64,000 nt of DNA, taken from positions 372,001 to 436,000 of the forward strand of contig NZ_CP029378.1 in assembly GCF_003268675.1 (NCBI RefSeq), given 5' to 3'. This stretch comes from Streptomyces bacillaris. GTDB taxonomy: Bacteria; Actinomycetota; Actinomycetes; Streptomycetales; Streptomycetaceae. The position numbers and the translations under genes were made by a program. Shown here piece after piece: positions 17,374 through 29,105 of the stretch (position 1 is its first letter; the number at the start of each line of letters is the position of its first letter). The notes beneath the pieces were generated by a model. That model was not told where the DNA came from. It saw only the letters and a program-made list of their open reading frames with translations, and did not search any database.

Positions 17374-17856
17374 ATGGCAACTGTTCCTTCTATCGTTGTC
17401 CCTGTACCCCGCCGTGAGCAGGGACGGAACGAGGCCGAGCCGTCCGGCACACCGGCGTCCTTCGTCCGCCCGATCCCGCCCGAGGTGCCTTCCGTGCAAC
17501 CACCGCCCAACGACGACAGAGCAGTCAGCGTCACTTCCCGTCAGGAACGGGGTGCTCTGGTCCTCACCGTGTCGGGTGACCTCGATATCGACAGCGTCCC
17601 GCCGCTCGGCCGGGCACTCGACAAGGCGGCCGAAGAGGGTTCCGGTCCCGTCGTCGTGGATCTCTCGGGGGTGGGCTTCGCCGACTCCACCACGGTCAAC
17701 GTCCTGCTCCAGGGGCAGACCGCCCTGGGCGGCCGGCTGCGGCTGGCCGCGCCCTCCCCGTTCGTCCAGCGGCTCATCGGGATGATCGGGCTCGACAGCG
17801 CGATCCCCGTCCTGGGTGACGTGGACGAGGCCATAGACGCCGCCCTGCCCTCCTGA
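17374..17856 (+). CDS. STAS-domain anti-anti-sigma factor
   Basis: The protein has 160 residues from ATG 17374 with TGGAGAA upstream. After a proline-rich N-terminus of about 50 residues comes a STAS domain: LVLTVSGDLDIDSVPPLGRAL, VVVDLSGVGFADSTTVNVLL and LRLAAPSPFVQRLIGMIGLD. The DSTT segment carries the Ser that RsbW-type kinases phosphorylate. In the unphosphorylated state such a protein captures the anti-sigma factor and frees a SigB-type sigma factor. The PP2C proteins in this window are candidates for its dephosphorylation. Confidence 0.88.
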   Translation: MATVPSIVVPVPRREQGRNEAEPSGTPASFVRPIPPEVPSVQPPPNDDRAVSVTSRQERGALVLTVSGDLDIDSVPPLGRALDKAAEEGSGPVVVDLSGVGFADSTTVNVLLQGQTALGGRLRLAAPSPFVQRLIGMIGLDSAIPVLGDVDEAIDAALPS

Positions 17857-17871
17857 CCCGCTTCTGCTCGC

Positions 17872-17915
17872 GTAGCCGTCGTGGGGGGTCCGGCCGGGCC
17901 CCCCACGACGGCTAC
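17872..17915. terminator. Bidirectional terminator overlapping the FhuF-like stop codon
   Basis: GTAGCCGTCGTGGGGGG pairs with CCCCCCACGACGGCTAC around TCCGGCCGGG. It separates the convergent STAS and FhuF-like genes. The FhuF-like TAG (17912-17914) lies inside the stem, so ribosomes ending that gene could open the hairpin on the minus strand. Confidence 0.85.
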
Positions 17916-18607
17916 CGCACTGCCCCGGGTGCTCGGTCGAAGACGCAGTCGCCGCAGAGCCCGCCGCCCGGACAGCGCCAGTAGAGACAGCAGCTGCGGC
18001 GCCGGAACGCCGGAGTGTGCGGGGAGCCGGTGGCGGACAGGTCGGGGTGGTCGAACAGCTCGGCGCCCAGGGCACGGGCCCGGTGTGCCACGTCCGGGCG
18101 GTCCTGCCCGCGCGACCAGGTGACCAGCTCCCGTACGGCCCCGGCCAGCGCCGAACCGGCGTTGCCCCACAGCAGCTGCGGCGAGATGTTCCCGTCCCAC
18201 CGGACGGCCTCGGCCAGCGGCACGAGGTGCCCGTACTGCACCTGCTCCCGGATCCGGTCGGCCGTCCCGGGCAGTTCCTCTGGGTCAGCGAGCCAGAGGT
18301 CGTCGGGCGAGGTGCGCTGCGGGTCCCAGTGCAGGGTCTCCGGTGCGAGGGCGGGGAAGCGGCCGAAGAGCGCGGCCGGGCCCAGCGCCAGCGACCAGAG
18401 CCTGGCGGCCAGGCCGAGGTGGGCGATCGAGGCGGCGACCCGGCGCTCGGGTGCGGAGAGCCGGGCGGCGACCTTGTCGACCCGCGCGGTCAGGGGCCCG
18501 GTCCCGCCCGCGTACAGCTCCGCCAGCGGCCGGTGGGCACCGCCGGGTACCGGCTCCGTCCGTACGGCGAAGAAACCGCCCACCGTCGCCGCCTGCGTCA
18601 GGTCCAT
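17912..18607 (-). CDS. FhuF-like 2Fe-2S protein, ferric-siderophore reductase family
   Basis: This 231-residue protein ends in SCCLYWRCPGGGLCGDC, the CC-x(10)-C-x(2)-C pattern that holds the 2Fe-2S cluster of FhuF ferric-siderophore reductases. The body (LGLAARLWSLALGPAALFGRFP, VPLAEAVRW) fits the FhuF fold. FhuF releases iron from siderophores in the cytosol. No siderophore uptake or synthesis genes are adjacent here and no iron box was recognised, so the substrate is unknown. Confidence 0.85.
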   Translation of the reverse strand: MDLTQAATVGGFFAVRTEPVPGGAHRPLAELYAGGTGPLTARVDKVAARLSAPERRVAASIAHLGLAARLWSLALGPAALFGRFPALAPETLHWDPQRTSPDDLWLADPEELPGTADRIREQVQYGHLVPLAEAVRWDGNISPQLLWGNAGSALAGAVRELVTWSRGQDRPDVAHRARALGAELFDHPDLSATGSPHTPAFRRRSCCLYWRCPGGGLCGDCVFDRAPGAVR

Positions 18608-18838
18608 GCCCCGCTCCTCCCTCGCCGTGGTCCGCGGCTGTCCGTCGTGCGGCTCTCCGGCGACCGCGTGTACCGGCTGCGCCGCTCACCGTATCCGCCG
18701 GTCCACAACTTCTGACGGCCGGGCCCGGCGGGGCTACCGTCGAGGGGAGGACCTCGGTCCCACGCCCGTACTACCGGGGCAGTACGCGGGATTGACGTCT
18801 CAAGGACGATGACGCGCAACCCCCTACAGGACATCGTG

Positions 18839-21630
<2,792 letters not shown>

Positions 21631-21719
21631 TCAGGACGGGGCACCCCATTTCGCCCCGAGTCGCGGACATATGACGGCCCGCCACCCCCGCATGCTCGGA
21701 GCCGAGTTGCGGCCGCCAA

Positions 21720-21748
21720 TGGAGAGCGCTCTCCGCCAGTGCTATAAA
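21720..21748 (+). promoter_or_regulatory. lacI promoter overlapped by GGAGAGCGCTCTCC operator
   Basis: The perfect palindrome GGAGAGCGCTCTCC occupies 21721-21734. A promoter can be read with -35 TGGAGA (21720-21725), 17-base spacer and -10 TATAAA (21743-21748). The ATG at 21756 is only about eight bases from the -10 box, so the message is probably leaderless. The operator on the -35 region predicts autorepression. Confidence 0.7.
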
Positions 21749-21755
21749 GGCGCTC

Positions 21756-22913
21756 ATGACGGATGATCGGCGGTCGGCCGGAGCACCCACCCTGGAGGAC
21801 GTGGCCCGCGCTGCCGGTGTCTCGCGTGCCACCGTCTCACGGGTCATCAACGGTGTGCGCAACGTCGATCCGGCGATCCAGAAGGTCGTGCGGCAGGCGG
21901 TCTCGGTCACGGGGTACGCCCCGAACCGGGCGGCCCGCTCCCTGGTCACCCGGCGCGCCGACGCCGTGGCTCTGGTGGTGTCGGGAGCGGGCGTCGAGGC
22001 GGAGGCGGAGGCTGACGTCGGGGCCGAAGCGGAGGCGGATGTCGGGGCCGAAGCGGCGGCCGGGTCGGGTGCGGGCCGGGCGGGCGGTGGCTCGCGTGCG
22101 ACGGCCGGGGGCGGGGGTTCCTTCACCGCGCAGGTGTTCGCGGACCCCTTCTTCGGCCGGGTGGTCACCGGGGTCGTCGATTATCTGCGGCCGCGCGGGA
22201 TGCACCCGGTGCTGATGTTCGCGGAGACCTCGCGAGCCCGGGACGAGGTGGTCGCGTACCTGCGGCAGGGCAGCGCGGACGGGGCCCTCGTCGTCTCCAC
22301 CCACGCCGAGGATCCGCTCCCCGGTCTCCTCACGGAGGCGGGGCTCGCCGCGGTGCTCTTCGCGCGCCCCGCCCGGCCGGTCCCCATCAGCTACGTCGAC
22401 CTCGCCCACCAGGACGGTGCCCGGCTGGCCGCCGAACATCTGCTGTCCCGGGGGTGCCGCCGGCTCGCCACGATCAGCGGCCCGCTGGACGTGCCGGCGG
22501 GCCGGGCGCGGCTGACCGGCTTCCGGGACACGCTGGCGCGCCACGGGCACGCGTACATCCCGGTCGCCGAAGGGCGGTTCACCCAGGAGAGCGGGGAGGT
22601 GGCGATGGAACGGCTGCTGGTGGAACACCCGGATCTGGACGGGGTGTTCGCCGCCAACGACCTGATGGCGACGGGCGCCTGCCATGTGCTGCGCGAACAC
22701 GGCCGCCGGGTGCCGGAGGACGTCGCGGTGGTCGGCTTCGACGACAGCAGCGCCGCCCTGGCGTGCCGTCCGCCACTGACCACCGTCCGCCAGCCGGTGG
22801 AGGCGATGGCCGCCGAGATGCTCCGCCTCCTCCTGGACCGGCCGCCCGCCCCCTCCTCCCCCGCCACCTCGGTCATCTTCGAACCGGAGCTGGTGGTACG
22901 GGCGTCGGCGTAG
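21756..22913 (+). CDS. LacI family transcriptional regulator with repeat insert
   Basis: The protein has 385 residues. The N-terminal helix-turn-helix and hinge are typical (TLEDVARAAGVSRATVSRVINGV, GYAPNRAARSLVT). The periplasmic-binding-like sensor has FADPFFGRVVTGV, DGVFAANDLMATGACHVL and VAVVGFDDSSAALACRPPLTTVRQP. Between VVSGAGV and the FADPFF segment is a 45-residue Ala/Glu/Gly insert built on an 8-residue EAEADVGA repeat. The probable operator GGAGAGCGCTCTCC is upstream and recurs at 32155, 33012 and 34573 beside secreted-enzyme genes, so it likely represses a polysaccharide-use regulon. The inducer is unknown. Confidence 0.9.
   Translation: MTDDRRSAGAPTLEDVARAAGVSRATVSRVINGVRNVDPAIQKVVRQAVSVTGYAPNRAARSLVTRRADAVALVVSGAGVEAEAEADVGAEAEADVGAEAAAGSGAGRAGGGSRATAGGGGSFTAQVFADPFFGRVVTGVVDYLRPRGMHPVLMFAETSRARDEVVAYLRQGSADGALVVSTHAEDPLPGLLTEAGLAAVLFARPARPVPISYVDLAHQDGARLAAEHLLSRGCRRLATISGPLDVPAGRARLTGFRDTLARHGHAYIPVAEGRFTQESGEVAMERLLVEHPDLDGVFAANDLMATGACHVLREHGRRVPEDVAVVGFDDSSAALACRPPLTTVRQPVEAMAAEMLRLLLDRPPAPSSPATSVIFEPELVVRASA
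22002..22050 (+). repeat. 24-base coding repeat inside lacI
   Basis: Two full and one partial copies of a 24-base unit encode EAEADVGA-type octapeptides. They lie in the loop after the first strand of the ligand-binding domain, where homologues are short. Confidence 0.65.
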
Positions 22914-22923
22914 GGGCGGGGCC

Positions 22924-23022
22924 CGGACCCTCGCTCGACCCGCCGCCGTACGGCACCGGACCCGCACTCGACCCACCGCCGTACGACACCCGACCCGTAC
23001 TCAACTCGCCGCCGTACGGCTC
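22924..23022. repeat. Three tandem 33-base repeats at the ROK gene 3' end
   Basis: Three 33-base units each contain CCGCCGTACG and begin CGGACCC or CCGACCC (22924-22956, 22957-22989, 22990-23022), with a partial fourth copy beginning CGGATCCGTAC. The third unit covers the stop region of the ROK gene, so growth or loss of units could alter its C-terminus. Being a multiple of three, the unit keeps the reading frame. Confidence 0.75.
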
Positions 23023-24350
23023 CGGATCCGTACCGTCTCGGTGGCCGTACGCGCGGGGGCACCACTGCCGTCCGGGAGGCGGGCCCCGGTGGCCGGGCGG
23101 CTGCCGCCGCGGGTCAGGAAGTCGGCCAGGGGGAGGGTGGCGGCGCCGACGGTCACCGCGTCCGGGCCGAGGCGGCCCATCTCGATGGTGGTGCGGGCCG
23201 CCGCGTGGCGCAGGGCGTAGGCGTCCGCGTACCGGCGGATCTCGGGGAGCAGGTGGGGGCCGAGCAGCAGGCCCGCCCAGCCGCCGAGCAGGATGCGTTC
23301 GGGCAGGAAGAGGTTGACCAGGTCGGCCAGGGCCGCGCCGAGGCATTCGGCGGTCTCGTCGAGGAGGGAGAGGGCGACCTGGTCCGGGGCGGGTCCGCCG
23401 GGGGGCGGGTAGGCGGAGGCGAGGAGGGCGGCGAGGGCGGTCTCGTCGTCGGCGTCCTCGGGGAGCGGGCCGCCCGCCTCGCGCCACCGTTCGCGCAGGG
23501 CCTCCGCACCGGCGTACGCCTCCAGGCAGCCGATCGAGCCGCAGCGGCACCGGCGGCCGCGCAACTGGACCGTGGTGTGGCCCCATTCGAGCGCGAGGCT
23601 CGTGCGGTCCTCCGCCAGGATGTCGCCGTGGTCGACGCAGGCGCCGACGCCGGAGCCGATGAGCGCGACGGCGGCGGTGCCCGCGCCCCGCCCGCCGCCG
23701 AACCACATCTCGGCCCGGCCGAGCGTCTTGGCGCCGTTGTCGATGAAGAGGGGCACTTCGGGGGGTACGTCGACGACCTCGCGGAGCAGTTGCTCGAAGG
23801 GGACCGCGTGCCAGCCGATGGTCTGGCCGTGGACGACCGCGGTGCGCCGTCCGTCGGGCCCTTCCGGTCCCCCGCGCTCGATGATGCCGGGGACCCCGAT
23901 GCCGATGCCGAGCAGCCGGCGCGGGTCGGCGCCCGCGTCGCGCAGGACATCGGCGACGCCGGTGCGGACATGGGCGACGATGCGGTCGACGTCGTACCCG
24001 TGCTGGGCCAGCAGCCTTTCGGTGCGGGCCAGTTCGGTGAGGGAGAGGTCGAAAAGCTCGACGCGGACCCGGGTCTCCCCGATATCGATGCCGACCAGGA
24101 GCCCGCCGTCCGGGGCGACGCGCAACAGCGTACGGGGGCGGCCACCGTCGGAGTCGACGATGCCGGCCTCCTGGAGGAGCCCCTCGGCGGCGAGTTCGGC
24201 CACGACGTTGCTGATGGAACCCGAACTCAGCCCGGTGGCCGGGCCCAGCTCCTGACGGCTCAACGGGCCGTCGAAATACAACCGTTGCAATACCCTCGCC
24301 CGGTTGCCCCGCCGCAGGTCACGCACGGTCCGTCTGTCGCGCTCGGCCAT
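23001..24350 (-). CDS. ROK family transcriptional regulator
   Basis: The protein has 449 residues from ATG 24350, which has AAGGAG at ideal distance. The N-terminal winged helix (LRRGNRARVLQRLYFDGPLSRQELG, TGLSSGSISNVVAELAAEGLL) is followed by the ROK sugar-kinase-like domain: LVGIDIGETRVRVELFD, GIGIGVPG, LFIDNGAKTLG and the zinc motif CRCGSIGCLEAYAG. It is a sugar-responsive repressor, not likely an active kinase. It is divergent from a sugar ABC importer/beta-glucosidase operon that it most likely controls. The C-terminal 40 residues are Ala/Thr/Arg-rich and run into the tandem repeat at 22924-23022. Confidence 0.9.
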   Translation of the reverse strand: MAERDRRTVRDLRRGNRARVLQRLYFDGPLSRQELGPATGLSSGSISNVVAELAAEGLLQEAGIVDSDGGRPRTLLRVAPDGGLLVGIDIGETRVRVELFDLSLTELARTERLLAQHGYDVDRIVAHVRTGVADVLRDAGADPRRLLGIGIGVPGIIERGGPEGPDGRRTAVVHGQTIGWHAVPFEQLLREVVDVPPEVPLFIDNGAKTLGRAEMWFGGGRGAGTAAVALIGSGVGACVDHGDILAEDRTSLALEWGHTTVQLRGRRCRCGSIGCLEAYAGAEALRERWREAGGPLPEDADDETALAALLASAYPPPGGPAPDQVALSLLDETAECLGAALADLVNLFLPERILLGGWAGLLLGPHLLPEIRRYADAYALRHAAARTTIEMGRLGPDAVTVGAATLPLADFLTRGGSRPATGARLPDGSGAPARTATETVRIRSRTAAS

Positions 24351-24390
24351 GTTGCTCCTTCCCCTCCAGGAACATACCTGGTCCCAGACC

Positions 24391-24434
24391 TTGACGCGAC
24401 CTTCCCTCACCTCTTAAATCACGTCATAAATTAA
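24391..24434 (+). promoter_or_regulatory. Promoter and AT-rich operator of the sugar ABC operon
   Basis: TTGACG (24391-24396), 17 bases, TTAAAT (24414-24419) make a strong sigma-70-like promoter. An AT-rich imperfect palindrome with TTAA arms, TTAAAT at 24414-24419 and AAATTAA ending at 24434, covers the -10 box and start region. It is the likely binding site of the divergent ROK regulator. Confidence 0.65.
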
Positions 24435-24492
24435 GTCATGGAGGCCGTTCGGTTCCCGAACGCAGCCACCCCCGGAAAGGGGCCACCTCTTC

Positions 24493-25803
24493 ATGCGCCA
24501 CGTCAGAGCCGCAAGCGCCGTCACCCTCGCCCTCGCCATCACCGCAGCCGCCACCGGCTGTGGCGGCGGGTCGACCGGCACGGGGTCCAACGAGTCCCCG
24601 AAGACCCTCACGTACTGGGCCTCCAACCAGGGCCCGAGCATCGAGGCCGACAAGGAGATCCTCACTCCCGAGCTGAAGAAGTTCGAGAAGGAGACAGGGA
24701 TCAAGGTGAAGCTGGAGGTCGTGCCGTGGGCCGACCTCCTCAACCGGATCCTCGCCGCCACCGCCTCCGGACAGGGCCCGGACGTGCTGAACATCGGCAA
24801 CACCTGGTCGGCCTCGCTCCAGGCGACCGGCGCGCTCCTGCCGTGGGACGAGAAGAGCTTCGAGGAGATCGGCGGCCGGGACCGCTTCGTCGACTCGGCG
24901 GTCGCCTCGGCCGGCAAGGAGGGCGAGCCGCCCGCCGCCGTACCGCTGTACTCGCTCGCGTACGCCCTCTACTACAACAAGAAGATGTTCGCCGAGGCGG
25001 GCATCGAGAAGCCCCCGGCCACCTGGGACGAGCTGGTCGCGGCCGGGCAGAAGATATCCAAGGGCGACAAGTGGGGTCTTGGCGCCGAGGGCGGCAACCT
25101 CTCCAACAACATCCACCAGGTCTTCGTCCTGGGCCAGCAGCACGGCGCCGACTTCTTCGACCAGGACGGCAAGGCGACCTTCACCTCCGACGGTGCCGTC
25201 GCCGCCGTGAAGCAGTACGTCGACTTCATGGCCAAGGACAAGATCATCGCCCCGGGCAACGCGGAGTACGCCCAGAACCAGTCGCTCACCGACTTCGCCA
25301 AGGGGAAGACGGCGATGGTGCTCTGGCAGGCGGCGGCCTCCACCTTCGCCGCCCAGGGCATGAAGCCCGACGAGTGGGGCGCGGCCCCGGTGCCGGTCCC
25401 CTCGGGCACCCCGGGCACGGGCAAGCAGGTCAACTCCATGGTCGCGGGCATCAACATCGCGGTGTTCAAGAACACCAAGAACCTCGACGGCGCCAAGAAG
25501 TTCGTGAAGTTCATGACCAGCGACGCCCAGCAGAAGCACCTCAACAAGACCTACGGGGCGATCCCGCCGGTCAAGGCCGCCCAGGCCGACGCGGCCTTCG
25601 GCGCCCCCGACCTCAAGGTGCTCCGCGACACCCTCGCCACCAGCGCCGCGCCCCTCCCCCAGGTCCCGAACGAGTCGCAGTTCGAGACGGCTGTGGGCAC
25701 CGCGGTCAAGGAGCTGTGGGCGGACGCCGCCGCCGGGCGCCCGGTGACGGAGGAGTCCGTGCGGGCGCGCCTCGAAAAGGCCCAGCAGACGATGCAGCAG
25801 TGA
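24493..25803 (+). CDS. Sugar ABC transporter substrate-binding lipoprotein
   Basis: This 436-residue family 1 extracellular solute-binding protein has a lipoprotein signal (MRHVRAASAVTLALAI with a lipobox ending ATGC), then LTYWASNQGPSIEADKE, QGPDVLNIGNTWSASLQATGALLPWDE and YALYYNKKMFAEAGIEKPPATWDEL. It captures a sugar, probably a beta-glucoside oligosaccharide judging from the GH1 enzyme downstream, and delivers it to the two permeases. It is the first gene of the operon; no ATPase is encoded here, so a shared MsiK-like ATPase elsewhere in the genome is likely. Confidence 0.92.
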   Translation: MRHVRAASAVTLALAITAAATGCGGGSTGTGSNESPKTLTYWASNQGPSIEADKEILTPELKKFEKETGIKVKLEVVPWADLLNRILAATASGQGPDVLNIGNTWSASLQATGALLPWDEKSFEEIGGRDRFVDSAVASAGKEGEPPAAVPLYSLAYALYYNKKMFAEAGIEKPPATWDELVAAGQKISKGDKWGLGAEGGNLSNNIHQVFVLGQQHGADFFDQDGKATFTSDGAVAAVKQYVDFMAKDKIIAPGNAEYAQNQSLTDFAKGKTAMVLWQAAASTFAAQGMKPDEWGAAPVPVPSGTPGTGKQVNSMVAGINIAVFKNTKNLDGAKKFVKFMTSDAQQKHLNKTYGAIPPVKAAQADAAFGAPDLKVLRDTLATSAAPLPQVPNESQFETAVGTAVKELWADAAAGRPVTEESVRARLEKAQQTMQQ

Positions 25804-25815
25804 GGCCCTGACTCC

Positions 25816-26826
25816 ATGACCGCCACCGCCACCAGCCCCGAGGCCGGAACACCGGCCACCGGGGGGACGAGCCGGGGCACCGGGGGTGCGCGCAGACGGC
25901 TGCCGCGCATCCCCGACCGGATCCGCCGAGGCGGACTGCCCTATCTCCTGCTCCTCCCCGCCGTCCTGCTGGAACTCCTCATCCACATCGTCCCGATGGT
26001 CATCGGGATCGTGATGAGCTTCCGTCAGCTGACGCAGTTCTTCATCAACAACTGGGGCGCGGCGCCCTGGACCGGCCTCGACAACTACCGCATCGCCGTC
26101 GACTTCGACGCGCCGATCGGTGAGGCCCTGCTCCACTCGTTCCTCGTCACCTGTGTCTTCACGTTCTTCTCGGTCGGCTTCGCCTGGCTGCTCGGCACGG
26201 CGGCGGCGATCCTCCTCCAGGAGAGCTTCCGCGGCCGGGGGATCCTGCGGGCGGTCTTCCTCGTCCCGTACGCGCTGCCGGTCTACGCCGCCGTCATCAC
26301 CTGGGCGTTCATGTTCCAGCGGGACAACGGCCTGATCAACCACGTCCTGCACGACCAGCTCGGGATCACCGACGAGCCGTCCTTCTGGCTGATCGGTGAC
26401 AACAGCATCTACACGCTGATCATCGTCTCGGTGTGGAAGGGCTGGCCGTTCGCCTTCCTCATGCTGATGGCGGGCCTGCAGAACATCCCGCGCGAGCTGT
26501 ACGAGGCCGCCTCGATCGACGGCGCCGGGATCTGGCAGCAGATCCGCCGGATCACCCTGCCCTCGCTGCGCCCGGTCAACCAGGTGCTGGTCCTGGTGCT
26601 CTTCCTCTGGACGTTCAACGACTTCAACACGCCGTACGTCCTGTTCGGGAAGTCGGCACCGGAGAGCGCGGACCTCATCTCGATCCACATCTACCAGTCC
26701 TCCTTCGTCACCTGGAACTTCGGCACCGGCTCCGCGATGTCCGTGCTCCTGCTGCTCTTCCTGCTCCTGGTGACGGCGGTCTACCTGTTCCTCACCTCGC
26801 GCGGAAGGAAGGGCTCCGATGTCTAG
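25816..26826 (+). CDS. Sugar ABC transporter permease, MalF type
   Basis: The protein has 336 residues. After a polar N-terminus of about 35 residues come six predicted transmembrane helices and the cytoplasmic EAA loop ELYEAASIDGAGIWQQIRRITLP that contacts the ATPase. It starts 12 bases after the binding-protein gene and overlaps the next permease by eight bases. It forms the inner-membrane channel together with that partner. Confidence 0.92.
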   Translation: MTATATSPEAGTPATGGTSRGTGGARRRLPRIPDRIRRGGLPYLLLLPAVLLELLIHIVPMVIGIVMSFRQLTQFFINNWGAAPWTGLDNYRIAVDFDAPIGEALLHSFLVTCVFTFFSVGFAWLLGTAAAILLQESFRGRGILRAVFLVPYALPVYAAVITWAFMFQRDNGLINHVLHDQLGITDEPSFWLIGDNSIYTLIIVSVWKGWPFAFLMLMAGLQNIPRELYEAASIDGAGIWQQIRRITLPSLRPVNQVLVLVLFLWTFNDFNTPYVLFGKSAPESADLISIHIYQSSFVTWNFGTGSAMSVLLLLFLLLVTAVYLFLTSRGRKGSDV

Positions 26827-27706
26827 CCTCGCGCGGACCCCCAGAGCTTCCCGGCCCCGCTCCCCCATGGCCGCGCCGCAGTCCTTCCTCTGGACCCGCC
26901 GTATCGTCCTCACGCTGCTGGCCGGCTTCGTCCTGCTGCCGGTCTATGTGATGGTCAGCAGCTCGCTGAAGCCGCTCCAGGACGTGTCGGGGAAGTTCCA
27001 GTGGATCCCGTCGACCGTGACCGTCCAGCCCTACTTCGACATCTGGAAGACCGTCCCCCTCGCCAAGTACTTCGTCAACTCGCTGATCGTGGCGGTCTCG
27101 GCGACGGTCCTCTCGGTGACCATCGCGGTCTTCGCCGCGTACGCGGTCAGCCGCTACGCCTTCCGGGGCAAGCGGGTCTTCACCGTCACCGTGCTCTCCA
27201 CGCAGATGTTCCCGGGCATCCTCTTCCTGCTCCCGCTGTTCCTCATCTTCGTCAACATCGGCAGCTCCACGGGCGTGGCCCTCTACGGTTCACGCGGCGG
27301 CCTCATCCTCACGTACCTGACGTTCTCGCTGCCGTTCTCCATATGGATGCTGATCGGGTACTTCGACTCCATCCCGAGGGATCTCGACGAGGCCGCGAAG
27401 GTGGACGGCTGCGGACCGGTCGGCGCCCTCTTCCGGGTGGTCGTACCGGCAGCCGTACCGGGCATCGTCGCCGTCTCCGTCTACTCGTTCATGACGGCCT
27501 GGGGCGAGGTCCTCTTCGCCTCCGTCATGACCAACGACGCCACCCGCACCCTCTCCGTCGGCCTCCAGGGGTACGCGACACAGAACGACGTCTACTGGAA
27601 CCAGGTCATGGCCGCCTCGCTCGTCGTCAGCGTCCCCATCGTCGTCGGCTTCCTGCTGCTCCAGCGCTACCTCGTCGCCGGACTCACCGCCGGAGCCGTC
27701 AAGTGA
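26819..27706 (+). CDS. Sugar ABC transporter permease, MalG type
   Basis: This 295-residue permease has six transmembrane helices, with [16 protein letters not shown] near the start and the EAA loop [23 protein letters not shown]. Its gene overlaps the end of the first permease gene, implying coupled translation and equal amounts. Confidence 0.92.
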   Translation: MSSLARTPRASRPRSPMAAPQSFLWTRRIVLTLLAGFVLLPVYVMVSSSLKPLQDVSGKFQWIPSTVTVQPYFDIWKTVPLAKYFVNSLIVAVSATVLSVTIAVFAAYAVSRYAFRGKRVFTVTVLSTQMFPGILFLLPLFLIFVNIGSSTGVALYGSRGGLILTYLTFSLPFSIWMLIGYFDSIPRDLDEAAKVDGCGPVGALFRVVVPAAVPGIVAVSVYSFMTAWGEVLFASVMTNDATRTLSVGLQGYATQNDVYWNQVMAASLVVSVPIVVGFLLLQRYLVAGLTAGAVK

Positions 27707-27726
27707 CCCCCGCAGAAAGGCAGCAC

Positions 27727-29085
27727 GTGACCGACCTCAGCGCCCTCCCGGCCGACTTCACCTGGGGCGTCGCCACCGCCGCGTACCAGATCGAGGGCGC
27801 CGTCACCGAGGACGGCCGCTCCCCCTCCATCTGGGACACGTTCTCGCACACCCCCGGCAAGGTGGACGGCGGCGACACCGGTGACGTGGCCTGCGACCAC
27901 TACCACCGGACCGCCGAGGACATCGGCCTGATCAAGCAGGTCGGCGCGGACGCCTACCGGTTCTCGATCGCCTGGCCGCGCGTCGTGCCGGGCGGCGACG
28001 GGCCGGTCAACAAGGCGGGCCTGGACTTCTACGACCGGCTGGTGGACGGGCTGCTGGAGGCCGGGATCACCCCGTTCGCCACGCTCTACCACTGGGACCT
28101 GCCGCAGGTGCTCCAGGACCGGGGCGGCTGGACCGTACGGGAGACCTCCGAGCACTTCGCCGCGTACGCCGCCCATGTCGTCGAGCGGCTGGGCGACCGG
28201 GTCAAGGAGTGGGCGACGCTCAACGAGCCGCTCTGCTCGGCGTGGATCGGGCATCTGGAGGGCCGGATGGCCCCGGGCCTCACCGACCTCACCGGCGCCG
28301 TCCGCGCCTCGTACCATCTGCACCTGGGCCACGGCCTCGCCGCGCAGGCCGTCCGCGCCGCCTCCTCGGACGCCCGGGTCGGCATCGTCAACAACCTCAG
28401 CCCGACCGAACCGGCGACCACGACCGAGGCCGACCTCGCCGCCGCCCGCCGCGCCGACGGCCACATCAACCGCTGGTGGCTGGACCCGGTCCTGGGGCGC
28501 GGCTACCCGCAGGACATGGTCGAGCTGTACGGAGTCGAACTCCCGCTGCGGCCGGGGGACCTGGAGACCATCGCGGCCCCGCTGGACTGGCTGGGGCTGA
28601 ACTACTACTTCCGGCAGATCGTCACCGCCGACCCGACGGGCCCCGCGCCGGGGTTCACGCAGGTCCCGGCGGTCGGCGGACGCCACACGTACATGGACTG
28701 GGAGGTGTACGCGGACGGGCTGGAGCAGTTGCTGCTGCGGCTGACGGAGGAGTACGGCGTCGAGCGCGTCTACGTCACCGAGAACGGCTCGGCCTACCGG
28801 GACACCGTCGCGGCCGACGGCTCGGTCCACGACCCGGAGCGCGTGCGCTATCTGGAGGAGCACCTCGCCGCCTGCGCCCGCGCGGTCGCCAAGGGGGCGC
28901 CGCTGGTGGGGTACTTCGCCTGGTCGCTGCTGGACAACTTCGAGTGGGCGTACGGCTACGACAAGCGGTTCGGCCTGGTCCACGTGGACTACGCGACCCA
29001 GCGCCGTACGGTCAAGAGCAGCGGGCGGCGGTACGCGGAGCTGATCCGGGAACACGCGAACCGGCGCACGGGGCTGGATGCCTGA
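27727..29085 (+). CDS. GH1 beta-glucosidase
   Basis: The protein has 452 residues from GTG 27727, which has GAAAGG seven bases upstream; GTG 27703 is an alternative. It is a full-length glycoside hydrolase family 1 enzyme: [15 protein letters not shown] at the N-terminus, the acid/base Glu in [10 protein letters not shown] and the nucleophile in YVTENGSAY, ending [20 protein letters not shown]. No signal peptide is present, so it acts in the cytosol on oligosaccharides brought in by the ABC importer of the same operon. Cellobiose or another beta-glucoside is the probable substrate. Confidence 0.93.
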   Translation: MTDLSALPADFTWGVATAAYQIEGAVTEDGRSPSIWDTFSHTPGKVDGGDTGDVACDHYHRTAEDIGLIKQVGADAYRFSIAWPRVVPGGDGPVNKAGLDFYDRLVDGLLEAGITPFATLYHWDLPQVLQDRGGWTVRETSEHFAAYAAHVVERLGDRVKEWATLNEPLCSAWIGHLEGRMAPGLTDLTGAVRASYHLHLGHGLAAQAVRAASSDARVGIVNNLSPTEPATTTEADLAAARRADGHINRWWLDPVLGRGYPQDMVELYGVELPLRPGDLETIAAPLDWLGLNYYFRQIVTADPTGPAPGFTQVPAVGGRHTYMDWEVYADGLEQLLLRLTEEYGVERVYVTENGSAYRDTVAADGSVHDPERVRYLEEHLAACARAVAKGAPLVGYFAWSLLDNFEWAYGYDKRFGLVHVDYATQRRTVKSSGRRYAELIREHANRRTGLDA

Positions 29086-29105
29086 GGGCACATCAGTCCG
29101 TCCGC

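Noticed and set aside
22924-23022. CRISPR array
   Set aside because: Units are directly adjacent, without unique spacers, and in codon phase; there are no cas genes.
24381-24391. DasR-like element (GGTC...AGACC) in front of the ABC operon
   Set aside because: GGTCCCAGACC has an odd number of bases and lacks the TCTAGA centre of a dre site; the ROK operator explains the control better.
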